From Miscanthus floridulus (taxonomy: Eukaryota; Streptophyta; Magnoliopsida; Poales; Poaceae), in the NCBI RefSeq assembly GCF_019320115.1, contig NC_089587.1, positions 88,864,939 through 88,928,938 of the forward strand: a stretch of DNA of 64,000 bases, given 5' to 3'. A program made the translations under genes and the position numbers. Below are positions 47,272 through 58,759 of the stretch, piece by piece (within the stretch, counting starts at the first letter, position 1; every line of letters starts with the position of its first letter). The notes beneath the pieces were generated by a model that saw nothing but the letters and a program-made list of their open reading frames with translations, did no database searches and was not told the origin of the DNA.

Positions 47272-48111
47272 CTAGGAGATGAAACGGCTTAGGGTAGCCA
47301 GATAGCTAGTGAGCCTCTGTACGCCCTTGACATTGCATACGGGGCCCATGTTGGAGATGGCCGTGATCTTTTCGAGGTTGGCCTCGATGCCGCGCTCGGA
47401 CATGATGTATCCAAGCAGCTTCCCCTTTGGAACCCCAAAAACACATTTTTTAGGATTCAGTTTGATGTTGAACCTTCGGAGGTTCATGAACGTCGCGGCC
47501 AAGTTTGCGATCAGGTCACAAGCTCGAGCTATTTTGACCACTATGTCATCAACATAGACAGCGATTGTTGGTTTCGTCCGTTCGACTTGATCAGGCTGAT
47601 CAAGCGGGTCGATTTGGTCAGCGAAGCATTGCTGCATGCACCTTTGGTAGGTGGTGCCAGCGTTCTTTAGGCCAAAAGGCATGGTCACATAGCAGTATGA
47701 ACCATATGGGGTGATGAATGAGGTTGCAAGCTGATTGGATTCTTTCATCGTGATCTGGTGATAGCCTGAGTAGGCATCTAGAAAGGAGAGGATCTCGCAA
47801 CCCGAGGTGGAGTCGACTATCTGGTCTATGCGAGGCAAAGGAAAGTGATCCTTTGGACATGCCTTGTTGAGGCCAGTGTAATCAACGCACATTCTCCACT
47901 TCTAGGTCTTCTTTTTAACAAGAACAGGATTAGCAAGCCAATCGGAGTGGAATACCTCTCTGATGAATCCGACCGCAAGGAGTTTGGTGATCTCTTCGCC
48001 TATCGCCCTATGTCTCTTGTCGTCGAAGCGACACAGGCGCTGCTTGGCGGGCTTCGAGCCCAGGATGAGGCGTAGTGCATGCTCATTGACTTCTCGTGGT
48101 ATGCCTAGCAT
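47272..48111 (-). pseudogene. Reverse transcriptase of element 2
   Basis: Two open pieces in one frame (48111-47902 and 47892-47272). Motifs: GEEITKLLAVGFIREV, VDYTGLNKACPKDHFPLPRI, LDAYSGYHQITMKESNQL, MPFGLKNAGTTYQRC and the catalytic YVDDIVVK. The short break between the pieces is a single stop region. The core is better preserved than its integrase. Confidence 0.88.
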
Positions 48112-48174
48112 GTTAGAAGGCTGCCATGCGAAGACATCGCGATTGGCGTGTAGGAAGTCAACGAGCTCATGTTC

Positions 48175-48660
48175 CTATTTGGTCGGGAGCTGGGCCCTAA
48201 TCCGCACCGTCTTGGTTGGGTCGGTGGGGTCAATACCCACTGCCTTGGTTTCCTCAAGCGGGTGGAAGGCCATCAAGGAGGTCGGTTTGTTGTAGTCCGA
48301 GACTGCTGGGGTTGATGACTCTCTGAGCCACGGGAGCTCGGACAAGTTGACGACCGCGGTGGTGAGCTCAAAATGCTCGCGATCGCACGTGAAGGCGTGC
48401 GAGAAGGCACTACTTATAGTGATGACGTCGTTTGGTCCCAGCATCTTCAGCTTAAGGTAGGTGTAGTTGGGGATTGCCAAAAATTTGGTGTAGCATGGTC
48501 GCCCCAAGATAGCGTGGTAGGACCCTAGAAAGTCTACCACCTCGAAGGTGAGGACCTCTAAGCGGAAGTTGGCTTGTTTGCCAAACATGGCAGGCAGATC
48601 AATCTACCCAAGTGGGTATGCCTATGCTCCCGGGATGCCCCCGAGCGTACGCATCCCGGA
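48175..48660 (-). pseudogene. Protease C-terminal half of element 2
   Basis: From IDLPAMFGKQANFRLEVL through HAILGRPCYTKFLAIPNYTY it aligns with the element 1 protease downstream of the catalytic Asp; the active-site part itself is deleted. Two TAG codons flank AYPLG where element 1 has Gln (CAG) at both sites. The segment ends with TAG at 48175-48177, the same homologous codon as element 1's stop at 11393. Confidence 0.75.
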
Positions 48661-49084
48661 GGATGCGAGGCCGTAGGGGAACCGATCGTACAGTGTTTGT
48701 AGCATGGGTGATACGGTCCTTCCGGATGATCAGTGGGAGAGTAAATAAAGAGTAAATAACAGTACGCATATTACTTATAGTGGGGTTTGAGCAGAGAGTT
48801 TGCTCAAAATGAAGCGTAGATGCCGCGTAGTCAAAGTCACGCGTCCTGGAATCGATGGAGGGGGCCCCTCCGATGGGTACCTGGACGTGAGCCCCCTCAC
48901 AAAGGTGTAGTACGCCGAGCCGGTCGACGATGAAGTCCAGGCTTCTGAAGAGGAAGGCTTGGGATGGCTCGAAGAAGGGTGGAACCCACATCCCAACAGG
49001 TGAGAGTGCGGGAAACTCCAGCGAGCCAAAGCTAATCGTATCGCCCGAGCCCACCACGGCGAGGGTGGTGGAAAAGTGGGCCAT
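48599..49084 (-). pseudogene. gag N-terminal remnant of element 2
   Basis: ATG at 49084, 55 bases inside the LTR edge, opens about 162 codons (MAHFSTTLAVVGSGDTISFG, ALSPVGMWVPPFFEPSQAF). The frame then runs into the protease in a different phase. Compared with element 1, about 2 kb covering capsid, zinc knuckle and the protease active site are deleted, with a junction near 48650. Confidence 0.65.
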
Positions 49085-49118
49085 CCAATGACCAAAAAGT
49101 GTTGAACGTACAACGTCT

Positions 49119-49136
49119 TCCCCACGGACGGCGCCA
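49119..49136 (-). other. Primer-binding site of element 2
   Basis: Minus strand TGGCGCCGTCCGTGGGGA beside the right LTR. It differs from the site of element 1 beyond the first bases, so a different primer tRNA is likely. Confidence 0.7.
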
Positions 49137-49138
49137 AC

Positions 49139-49792
49139 TGTCAGTACAGAAAGTGACCAACTAGTGAATATTTGTAGTTTTGCCGTACGTTGTGATCGGA
49201 GGTGGCCTAGCACTCAATGACACATGATTTATACTGGTTCAGGCAACGTGCTCTATGTCTAGTTTGAGTCAGTCGGTGACTTTATTTCTGAGTCTAGGTG
49301 CTCGAAGTCTGCAGTGGGGTTACAAACGAGAAGGAGAAAGATGGGGGGGTGTATGAGAGGTCCGGTCGGCTCCAGTCGGAAGGGCCGAGAGCGATAGGAG
49401 CTCCGCTATGAGCTAAGTGTTCAAGCTCAGTCCATTCAGATTTATTAGATCGATCAAGTTCACTAGCTCACAACCACAAAACCGCTAGGTTCGGGTCTCA
49501 AGCACACGCTTGAACACTTAGCTCATAGCGGAGCTCCTATCGCTCTTGGCCCTTCTGACCGGAGCCGACCGGACCTCTCATACACCCCATCTTTCTCCTT
49601 CTCATTTGTAACCCCACTGCAGACTTCGAGCACCTGGGCTCAGAAACAAAGTCACCGACCGACTCAAACTGAACATAGGGCACATTGCCTGAACTAGTAT
49701 AAACCTTGTGTTATTGTGTGCTAGGCCACCTCCGATCACAACGTACGGTAAAACTATAAATATTCACTAGTTGATCACTTTATGTACCGACA
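49139..49792. repeat. Palindromic right LTR of element 2
   Basis: 49139-49426 equals the first 289 bp of the LTR in normal orientation. From 49420 the sequence is the reverse complement of LTR positions 373 down to 1, ending in TACCGACA at 49792. The two parts share TTCAAGC (49420-49426). U3 is absent. Forward and inverted copies are roughly nine-tenths identical, so a transcript through here could fold into a hairpin of about 280 bp. Confidence 0.92.
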
Positions 49793-49797
49793 CCATT

Positions 49798-51653
49798 GAA
49801 GCCAATTACCCTAACCGTGGCACTTCATAGCGTCCTAGTTTAGTTCAAAGGGTGCTAGCTTACTTGAAGCATGACACGGTAGCATTTTTTAAACAATCTA
49901 TTGGTCTTTCATTATCAATTTTTATGCCTGGCAAAATGTTTATTGTTTGATTTGATAGGTGTTTCTTCCAATAAATGTTACAAATACACATTGGTACCTT
50001 GCTCTTATAAACGTTGAAAAAATGTAAGGTCTAGGTGTTAGACTCTTTGGGCGAGATGTTTAGATGTGCTGACCTCAATAAAATTATGGGTATTTTCTAA
50101 CACAGCTATTTGTATATATTTTATATTTTAGAAATGCTTATTGATTCATTCCTCTATGAACAAATAGCGAGGTTGATTGCGGAAATAGATAGATTTTATA
50201 TTGGAGGAGCCAGGTACACTCTTGGATTTACCTTACAGTACACGGACGTAGTGAATGTACATATTCCTAGATAGAATGAGGATGTCTTCAAATAAAAATT
50301 TAGATGGAAAGGAAACATTGTAGAGGACATAGATGGATAACTAACTCAGAGTCACTATGGCTTGCAATTATAATACCTATGATTTAACTATTTCTATATA
50401 TCGCTGATCGTGAATCTTGCCACAGACACTTAAGTGGATATCTTATTCTACAGTATATATCTACGTGGAATAGACCAATAGCCACACATATTTATACAGT
50501 GAGTATAACACTTTGTTTTTAATTTTTGTGGAAGATTTTTGAAGAGACACAGTATTACCCATGCGACACGCACTAATATTGACATATATACTTGAGCATG
50601 TGTACATGATGGTATGGAGATGCGGTGAAACTTATTCGTGGATTTATTAGCGCACGAAAGAAATAGATATCAGAGATTTCTTTCGACCGATATAAAATAT
50701 TATCTTAGACGCATCACGGAAAGGTCTATAAAGTAGAGTTTGTAAGCATATTACGCCACACTCTCTGTGACTGTTAATTTCACAAACTTTATTTTTTAGA
50801 TTAACTGTTACTTTAATATTGATATTTAATTTTTACAGTATTATTATCTTATCGTGCGATTCGTATATTTTTAGTATAAATTGTCAGCTATCTCGAAGCA
50901 ACATACGAATACGCTACCTCTGTTTCTTACATCTTCAGAGTACTAGAGTCCGATTCTGTTTGTTTCTCTTCTCGTGCTTTTCTTCCTTTATGCCTGTGGT
51001 TCCGTTTGCCTTTTTTATTTTCTTTTTCCCCATTTATTTTTTCTTTTCCATTTTTTCTATTGTTCCGTTTCTATTTTTTCTCTGTTTTAGATCGCATTGT
51101 CTTTTTCATTTTTTCCCTATTTCTCCCTGTCATTTTTTTGTCCTTTCCTAATTCCTTCGGCTCCTGTTGTTTTTATTTTTTCATAAACTCAAAAATAAAT
51201 AATAGATCCTGTTGTTTTTATTTTTCCATAAACTCAAAAATAAATAATAAATAAATATAATATTATGGGACTTTCCACTATTAGCTTTTTTCTAAGAAAC
51301 AAAGTTTTTCGCCATCATGTTGTAGCAGTTTATTGTCTAATTCAGTCTAATTAATACATCTCTAAAATGAGAACTAGCACATGGAAAATAGAGTGTGGAT
51401 CTTTTAAACTCTTGACCCTCTTTAAGAAGAGATTTCCACTACCAAGATGTTAATGCTATTTTGATTAGAAAAAGTTATCTTATTACAACCAATTAAAATT
51501 TGGTCTAACTAATCAAACTTTAAACTGAAATATTGACCAGTTTATTGTTCGATCTGGTCCAAATAAATTTGTCTCCAAACTATATATATTTACCAATGCA
51601 ATCTCCGACCAAGGTTGCATGTAAAAAACTTAGAGATGCCACCCATCATAATC
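49798..51653. other. AT-rich DNA, nothing recognised
   Basis: No coding similarity seen. Contents are simple: T-rich runs at 50990-51170 and a 45-bp tandem duplication at 51162-51251. It may include the far end of the Helitron, but I could not identify a 3' terminus. Confidence 0.4.
51162..51251. repeat. 45-bp tandem duplication
   Basis: TCCTGTTGTTTTTATTTTT at 51162 and again at 51207; units nearly identical. Confidence 0.8.
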
Positions 51654-51658
51654 ATAAG

Positions 51659-52705
51659 TGTCGGTGTTTCGGATCACTGGCGAGTAAATCTCTAGTTTAC
51701 GCATCTGGTCCAGATGGTGTGCTCGGAGGACACAAGGATTTATACTGGTTCGGGTGAAATGTCCCTACGTCTAGTCTGCTGCTGCTCGTGTTACCGGTAC
51801 TAGTTTGTAGTAGGGGTTATAAACGGGCGAGAAAGGAAGAAGGTCCCAAGTCTCTGGTGAAAAAATCGAATGGAGTTGAGTCTTGTTGAGCTTGTTCAGC
51901 CGTGTGCTCCTACCTCTCATGGGGGGTCCTGCTTCCCCTTTTATAGGTGAAGGGGAAGGCGCATGTTACAGAGAGAGAAAGAGAGAGAAAAGGAGAAAAG
52001 CGAGGGAGAAGAAGGCCTCTAGCCCTCTAGGGTCGCGACATCCTTCATCTCCTTTATGCGGGTCCCGCCGGTCCTGTAGATGATGATGGGGATGACTTCC
52101 ATGTCGTGGCCCTATTTGTCACTAGCGCTATACGCAGGTGTCATCAGACGGTCGTGGCGCTCCACTCCATTCTAACGGGTGGCGTGGTCAACAGGTACTC
52201 CTATCAGAAACTGTATGGGGATTAGGCAGCACAGCGCCGGCACGCCCGACACTGTTGGAGACGTGAGCCCCTAGGTATGGTCCATCGTGGCCATGGGTCA
52301 TGTCGAGACGTGCCCGCTTCTCTCCCGGTGTCAGAAGTTTCACCCTGGGGTCGTACTCTTAGACCCATAGTGGTTGAAGGCGGTATGGATCCCCGTTGGG
52401 CAAGACGGAACTTGAGCTCGAGGGTTCTGGTGAGAAAGAGCCAGTGCCCAAGGGGTCTAGAGAGACGGAGCCCGTGCTCTCGGGGTCAGGCGAGACGAAG
52501 CCCACGCCCAAAGGGTTTGGCAAGACAGAGTCCACGCCCGAGGGGTCTAGCGAGACAAGGCTTGCGCCCTCGGGGTCGGGCAACACAGAGCCCGCGCCCT
52601 CAGGGTCGAGCGAGACCTTGAATATATTTTGGAGGATCCGAACGAATTAACATTCGTGGCCGTTAACTTTCTTCCTCCGGGTATCCCTAATATCGATACC
52701 CGACA
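51659..52705 (-). repeat. Solo LTR, 1047 bp, with 5-bp target duplication ATAAG
   Basis: It starts TGTCGGTGTTTCGG and ends ATACCCGACA. ATAAG stands at 51654-51658 and again at 52706-52710, so this is an integrated element reduced to one LTR by recombination. Its start, TATA box (CTATAAAAGG on minus) and 30-bp minisatellite mark it as a relative of the element 1 LTR. Confidence 0.93.
52403..52612. repeat. 30-bp minisatellite in the solo LTR, 7 units
   Basis: Seven contiguous 30-bp units around AGACGGAGCCCGTGCTC with only substitutions. On plus it would encode a 10-residue repeat (SGETEP-like), but there is no reason to think it is translated. Confidence 0.9.
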
Positions 52706-52948
52706 ATAAGTGGATAGAGCAATTCTTGATTACGAGTTCAAAAATGAGGTCATAGAACTCGATATTTGACTATCAATGTATAAATCTTAAAATATCTATG
52801 TGCTTTGTAACGAGAAAATTATCAAGATTGTATTTTCAATTTTATATGGACTTAATAGGACATTGTTTTATTGAAGATCACATTAGCTTATATTATGGAT
52901 GCCATGATCATCATAAATAAATTATAGCTTTTTGTAGGATCTTTGTTT

Positions 52949-54227
52949 AGCCTATAGGGGGTGAAAAGGCCTGTTAAAACAAAACTTAACCAAATGTCAA
53001 ATTTCATCCGCGATACTACTGCTTTGAGCCCATGGCACTATCGCCCTGTGGCACTACCAGGCCAGAACATCGACACTACCGCACCTACAAATAACTTCAA
53101 GGCACAATTCAAAATCTGTGTATGGAAACTTAGATCGGAGAAATTACGGAGGTTCCTGCAGGTATGTAGTCCACAGATCTACAGCTAGAAGTAGTAGCAC
53201 AAGTGTATACAAGTAGATCGACCTCAAACCCTAGAAATCACCTTAACAACAATATGAATCACAAGAATGTAGAGCAAGCACACGGTGATACAATGATTTA
53301 TCCCATGGTTCAGCTCGCCACCAAGGCTTTCCTAAGTCCATGTTGTTGAGGTTAGCCACTAAGGCTTAGGGCTTTGCAACCCTTCCTCGTTCTCAAGTCA
53401 AGAGAGTTAACTCTTGAGATGATGGGTGAGTTTACTAGCTTCAAGAGATGGTTACAAACCTCTCGGGGCTGCCACACAAGTTGGCAAGCTCCACGGGCGA
53501 TGCTCTAGCCAGCTAGGAGCAAGCTCCAAGAGTAACAAACACAATCCACCGGCTAAAACATGAACCAAGTGCTCTTCGATTTTGAGAATCAAATGATCTA
53601 ATCTCTAATCGAGTTTTGGAGCCTTTTCTCTCAAGGATTGATGGGAAAATCACAAAGGAATGCTTGGGAGCTTAAGGTCACCAATGGAGAAGAGAGAGAA
53701 TAAGCTAAGGGTTGTGTTGGTCGAACTAAACGGTTAGAGGAAGAAGAAGACCGTTGTGGGGGGGAAGAGAAGATGTATAAATACCTCTCAGGTCCCAACG
53801 GTCAGATAAGTTACGGCAGTGCCGCGGCTTATCTACGGTAGTGTCGCGATACGGCATAGCCATGCTTCAGGTGCGGCGCTGTCACACCAAGCTAGACAGC
53901 AAAGAATAGAAAGAGGTTGAGCCAGCTGTCTTGGCTGAGCAACTGAGGATGTTTGTGTATAAGATTGAGCACTTGGTTGCACATTTTAGTATGTTTATTA
54001 TGTCCCCCTTTATAGTACGGCATTCCTATACTCAAATTCAAAATATAAAAGAATTTAAACCTCCTTTGAGTTTGAAGCCGTCAACATTTATGATTGGGGG
54101 CTCCTCCATTTCGTATAACATCCTTAATCATAAACTCCCTGCTTGTCATCTCGATAAATCTCATTAGTCCTCTAATTGTGTGGTCATTGTCACCAAAACC
54201 CACAATTAGGGCTTGATTGCACTTTCA
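52949..54227 (-). repeat. Second Sirevirus-type LTR (solo or truncated)
   Basis: GCCTATAGGGGGTGAAAAGG at the left and AGGGCTTGATTGCACTTTCA at the right correspond to the ends of the LTR at 24803-26445. Internal words (ATGATTTATCCC, GTTGTTGAGGT, CACCAAAACC) are shared in the same order. No polypurine tract follows, and I could not match a target duplication. The left end is uncertain by a few bases. Confidence 0.65.
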
Positions 54228-54589
54228 CTTTTAATTTTATAGAAAAGGTAAAATATCAATAGATAAAGTACCACTCCTGTTGTTTTCCATGGATGTTTGA
54301 TAGTCTTTTTTCTCCCATTGCAACGCATGGACATATTTGCTACTATACATAAAGTAATACGCCTAATTGCTATTAGTCCAAGTCTCCGACCTGGGGCTAC
54401 TTAGTCGTAGTTATTTTCTTAAAATAAAGTATGGTTGCGCTTGCTTTGAGGACGCGATAGGATGGGATGGTTTTGTCCTAATTTTCTTGGATGGAGTAAC
54501 CCTACATGTTTGTTTAGTTGAGACGATGGAGCTATCCTTGTTTTCATTGTGTAAGGAGGTATGCTTGATTAGTTGATTTTGATCAGTTA

Positions 54590-55030
54590 AGAGCAACTTC
54601 AAGAGTCTCTTTAAACGTTATTTTATGTTACTCTATTTAGAGAGCCATCAGTGCTGAATATTCTCTTTACATATCTCCAACTGTCTTCAATAGACTCTCT
54701 AACTTATTTTATGTTACTCTATTTAGAGAGCCATCAGTGCTGAATATTCTCTTTACATATCTCTAACTGTCTTCAATAGACTCTAACTTTTGTTCTCTAA
54801 ACTTCGATGGTTTAAATTTTTTTCCTTATATGAAAAAATCATGATAAAACTATCATGTGATAAAACTAGCACATAGCCCATCCATTAGTGGAGAGCGAGA
54901 AGATAGGGTGGTTTTGGAGATCCGAAAAGATGAAGAATGGTTTAGAGAGTCTATTGGGCCTTATTTTATTTAGCTTGTTTTCTAATTTTTGTGATAAAGT
55001 GCCATATAGACGGTCTCTTGGATATGCTCT
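54590..55030. mobile_element. MITE-like element, about 440 bp
   Basis: The left end AGAGCAACTTCAAGAGTCTC and the right end, read in reverse as AGAGCATATCCAAGAGAC, form imperfect terminal inverted repeats. Superfamily is not assigned and no target duplication is certain. An internal 86-bp tandem duplication lies at 54618-54787. Confidence 0.5.
54618..54787. repeat. 86-bp tandem duplication
   Basis: TTATTTTATGTTACTCTATT starts at 54618 and 54704; the second unit lacks two bases near its end. Confidence 0.88.
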
Positions 55031-55310
55031 AACGACCGTTAGGTGGGCTCGGATGTTACCTTTCCTACTTCCTCCTTTGTTCTTTCCTAGGGAGAACTAG
55101 CCCCTTCCGCAGTCTTTGCCATGGATGTCAGCTCCCTTGGTTTCGCCTTAGAAGCCACCCCACCCGATCGCATGCCTCCGCTCGGGCGCTCCCATTGTGT
55201 GGTTGCGCTCCGTTCACCATGGCCACAATCGTCCAGTCGCGCAGCAACGCCTATCACTCGGTCACCGCCCCTGCCCGGCCACATGACTATGCCTATATGA
55301 AAAGTATAAG
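55031..55310. other. Short GC-rich stretch, not assigned
   Basis: Between the MITE and the LINE fragment. Proline- and alanine-rich translations on both strands, no recognisable motif. Confidence 0.3.
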
Positions 55311-55798
55311 ATTTTCCTTTGGTTCTTAAAGAAGGGGTGATATTGACAAAAAAACAATCTTGCTAAAAGGAATTGAAATGGTAGCAAGTCTTGTTTTTGT
55401 AGCAAACCTGAAACCATCCAACACTTGTTTTTTGATTGCCATTATGTCAGTTTCCTTTGGCGTGTTGTGTTTGTTTTGTTTGGCATTAATCCGTCAAGGA
55501 ACACGAACCATCTTTTCAATAGTTGGTTAAAGCTAGGAGGTTCCAAACATAATAATCTTTTATTGACTGGGGCTGGGTAATATGGATCACAAGGAACGAT
55601 GTGGGTTCTTTTATAAAGGTCACCAAAAAACTTTTTTGTAGGTTCTTTTCCAGGGGGACACAATGGTTACGATTTTGGGCTCTACTATAGCGCTCGGATG
55701 ACGGCAAGGAACGGATTCTTGACGCTTGCAAGCTACTAGAATCGAGAGCCATGGAGTTTTTTCGCATCGCATGGATGGTCCTTCATTTACCATCTTGA
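55311..55798 (+). pseudogene. LINE-type reverse transcriptase zinc-binding domain (zf-RVT) fragment
   Basis: The frame IFLWFLKKG ... NNLAKRN, followed by CFCSKPETIQHLFFDCHY and FLWRVV, is the zf-RVT signature (C..C, H, C) found at the C-terminus of plant non-LTR retrotransposon proteins. A frameshift near 55570 separates it from the last part (WITRNDVG, RSDDGKERILDACKLLESRA), which ends at TGA 55796. Several stops show it is dead. The upstream RT and endonuclease domains are not adjacent. Confidence 0.75.
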
Positions 55799-56421
55799 AC
55801 TTTAGTTCTGAACCTATAATAAGTTTTAATTATGGGTGTGTTACTGTAATAAATTTGGATTGATGCTTCTTCTTCCTATAAAAAGACTGAAGCCGAAAAT
55901 TTTTCATTATCTGAAAAAAGAGAGGGCACACAATAACAATTTTGATTACCAGTAGGCACATAATTTACCATATAAATTACTAGCCCTTATCTATCTTAAA
56001 AATTACTAGCCCATGCATGGAACAGGTTGCTGGAAAAATCATACATGGGTAAATGAAGTGCACATGTTGCCAGATTTTTCTGGCCATTCGGACCACCCAC
56101 TGTTTATTGATGGTAGTTGCACGGTAGCACATGATATGTTTCTCTTGGAGGAAAAAAGGGTAAACCCTGTCCCATCTGAAAACGTGCAGGATGAGGAAGC
56201 ACATTGAATTGTGTTACGGATCGAGCTCGAGCATACCCATACTGTACCGACGTCTATAAATACGTGTAGTCGGTTTGTGCTGATAATATGCAATGTATCT
56301 AGACGTCCCACGGTGACAGGATTAATTGGCGCCATCTGGAACGCCTGATCCTACATGATCTTCATGGGTTTATCTGGAACCCCATTTTGATTGCAATCCT
56401 GTAATAAAGCCGGTGACAATT
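55799..56421. other. Unassigned DNA with an LTR-edge-like patch
   Basis: A small open frame at 56013-56207 has no known match. At 56251 TCTATAAATACGTG could be a TATA box, and about 75 bp on, TTGGCGCCATCTGGAAC resembles a retrotransposon primer-binding site behind a possible LTR end (GGTGACA). No partner LTR is visible, so this stays a suggestion. Confidence 0.25.
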
Positions 56422-56792
56422 AGGACCTGTTTGGCAAGGCTCTGGCTCCTCTGAAAATGGCTCCAGCTTTGGCTCCTCTGGAGGAGCTGAAGCCGTTCTG
56501 AAAAACGTTTGGCTAAACAGCTCCTCCTATTTTCCCGGAATGGATGAAAGATGACAAATGTCTATAATACCCTCATTTATTATTTTACTACCGTGGCCTC
56601 CATGTCTTTTCACTCGCGGATGGGCGAGGAGCCAGGAGAAGCTCGGTTTTGAGGCTCCGTCCACGCAGCACAAGAAATGCTCCGGCTCCCTTGCGGCTTC
56701 GGCAGCGGAGCTGGTTTACTCATCGGTGTTTGGCAGGGCTTCGGCAGGAGCCGGAGCCGGAGCCGCTCGGAGAGCCCCGCCAAACGGCCCCT
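56422..56792. mobile_element. MITE-like element with 'GTTTGGC' inverted ends, 371 bp
   Basis: The left end AGGACCTGTTTGGCAAGGCT and the right end, read in reverse as AGGGGCCGTTTGGCGGGGCT, are inverted repeats that continue into GGCTCC-rich arms. This is a common type of small grass element. I found no convincing target duplication, so hAT versus other superfamilies is open. Confidence 0.6.
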
Positions 56793-58451
56793 TGTACTCA
56801 AAATATATACTGTGAATTATTTATTCATATATATACGTACACACACCGGCAGCCAAGGGCCATAGCTTACTTGCCCACGATGACCTCTTGATTTCCTTCA
56901 GAATGATACTTGTCTAATTTTCGCTTCATATATAATCACCTCATTTCCTTGTTTGTGTTAATCTCCTATGGGTTGAAGCAAAGATAAGGTTTGATACTAG
57001 GCCACCGTGCAAGCTTTGTTGTAAGTTAGCACTTAGCAGAACTACAAGGAAGCTTCAGCACGGCTTGAGGTCAAGCCATTGCTTTGTAGTCCTTTCTGTT
57101 CACACCTATGGTCAAAATATTTAAGTACAGACCCTTTTTGTACAAGGCAAATATTAAACACTATTTTTTATAAAGAAAAATATTTATTAATGACAAAACT
57201 TTCTTGATATCCGTAACAAATACAAGTGCCTCAAATGGTTTTAGTGCTGCTCCCCTAAAAAAGGAACGAATGGTATGGCCTAACTACCTATTACTTCTGT
57301 GTCTCACTGAATAACCTTTTTCTGGTTAAAAGAAGTCAGTGGTCATCCAAACCTGACATTGGCGTGGTTAATACAAAGCTCACATGCTCAACTCTCAACT
57401 AAATCTTCCATCACTCTAATGTATTCGACTCTCATTTTTATTTGTCACCACTGAATAATATTTTTTGAGCATATGAACCAACAGGACTTTCATTTTTGTT
57501 TGTTGCGTGTTGAATTTTGACCACTGAACAATATTTTGTGAGCGCATGGAGTTCTGAGGTGACGTGGCTCAATCTCAACTCTTATTTGTTGACTTAACGG
57601 CAGAAACCGAGTGTCGTCACATGATGAGTAGGGTAGCTGCATCTGGGCTCAATGCATTCAAATATTGTCCTAATGGAGCCACATCATTGTGTCCGTATAA
57701 ACTAATGATGAAGTTGGACTGATCATTGGTAAAAAATTCGTGAAACCTATACTGAATCACGGACGCAACTAGGAAGGGAGAAGCTGCTAATTATATATAA
57801 AAAAAATGGGAGACAACCACTAACCCCTCAGATTACTCAACTTACAAGAGCATGGAGTAACGATGACTATGAGTTATGCAACTGGCAGTCTTGATTAATG
57901 GTTTCACAGTCTCAGCACATGGGTGATTGTTGAACACTCACTTTACTAGTGTGGATGTTTCTTGACCTGTTGTTGGGATTAATCTCATTGACTTGGAATC
58001 AATTTGACGTAGTTGCTTGCTGGGACCTGATTCTCCTTCTAGAAAACCAAAACTTGGGTACCAAACAACTCCCTTGTCAAGATCAAGATCAAGATATACA
58101 TAACAAAGAGTGTAAAGCTCTTCCATCCTATCCATTCCATCCAGCAGTAGAATCAGATTAAACAAACAAGCGCATATACAGCATAGGCACAAGGCATTTA
58201 TCTGTAGTTCTGTAATCTGTACAGATGATGCCATCCGTGAGTCTCTCTCTAGTCAGTACTTGAAAGCTCACCAGGAGCTACATTGCCGGATGAGACAGGC
58301 AGGTGGTCAGAAGAGAAGGACAAGCGAATCAAACCCTTCCCTGAACAAACTGCATGCTGTGTTTTGCCAAGAGATTTGTTGGTAAAGATGATGCCTTACT
58401 TGGTGCAGACTACAGAGGCAATTGCCATTGGGAGACACCCGATACTTACCG
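56793..58451. other. Intergenic DNA without recognised feature
   Basis: AT-rich with many short open frames. No motif, splice structure or repeat that I can support. Confidence 0.4.
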
Positions 58452-58600
58452 TTTTTTTTTTCTTTTTTGAAGAATCTGGAGGGGCCTCAGCCCCTACAGT
58501 ATTTATTAAAAAAGACAAGCAAGAAACAGAGTTCAAGTACAGGCTGGTTCAAGAAACATAGAAAGAGAGAAAATAAGCAACAAACCACAAATTACAACAG
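58452..58600 (-). mobile_element. 5'-truncated LINE 3' end with poly(A)
   Basis: On the minus strand it ends GTAGGGGCTGAGGCCCC ... TTCAAAAAAG followed by a poly(A)-like run (the T run starting at 58452). This GGGG...CCCC hairpin plus TTCAAA end is typical of grass LINE 3' tails. The left limit is exact; the right limit is not fixed and no target duplication was found. Confidence 0.5.
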
Positions 58601-58759
58601 ATTTTAAATCCATATAAGCTTTATAGATGGTAGAGAACTGATACTGTCGATGTTGAACGACCCCACCGCAGCAAAAACCAAGCCTAACTCTATCACAAGA
58701 ACCTCCGTCAATCCTCCGGCAAAAATTATGTTAAGAATTCTTGTGTAGTTCAGTTGAGA

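Larger units (their letters stand above)
40635..49792 (-). mobile_element. Tat-type Ty3/Gypsy element 2 with a palindromic right LTR
   Basis: A normal 3' LTR (40635-41919) lies on the left, followed by a spacer, pol on the minus strand (about 48590-44890), a gag remnant (49084-48599), the primer-binding site (49136-49119) and an aberrant right LTR (49139-49792). CCATT stands directly outside both ends (40630-40634 and 49793-49797). The element therefore integrated as this unit. It is older than element 1, judging by about 10 percent LTR divergence by eye. It lacks the large accessory gene and about 2 kb of gag. Confidence 0.9.

Noticed and set aside
49798..49900. Helitron 3' end at CTAGT (about 49838)
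   Set aside because: The CTRRT-like word is present, but no stable GC hairpin sits 10-12 bases upstream.
56013..56207. Small gene of about 64 codons
   Set aside because: No known motif, no splice or promoter support; also open on the opposite strand.
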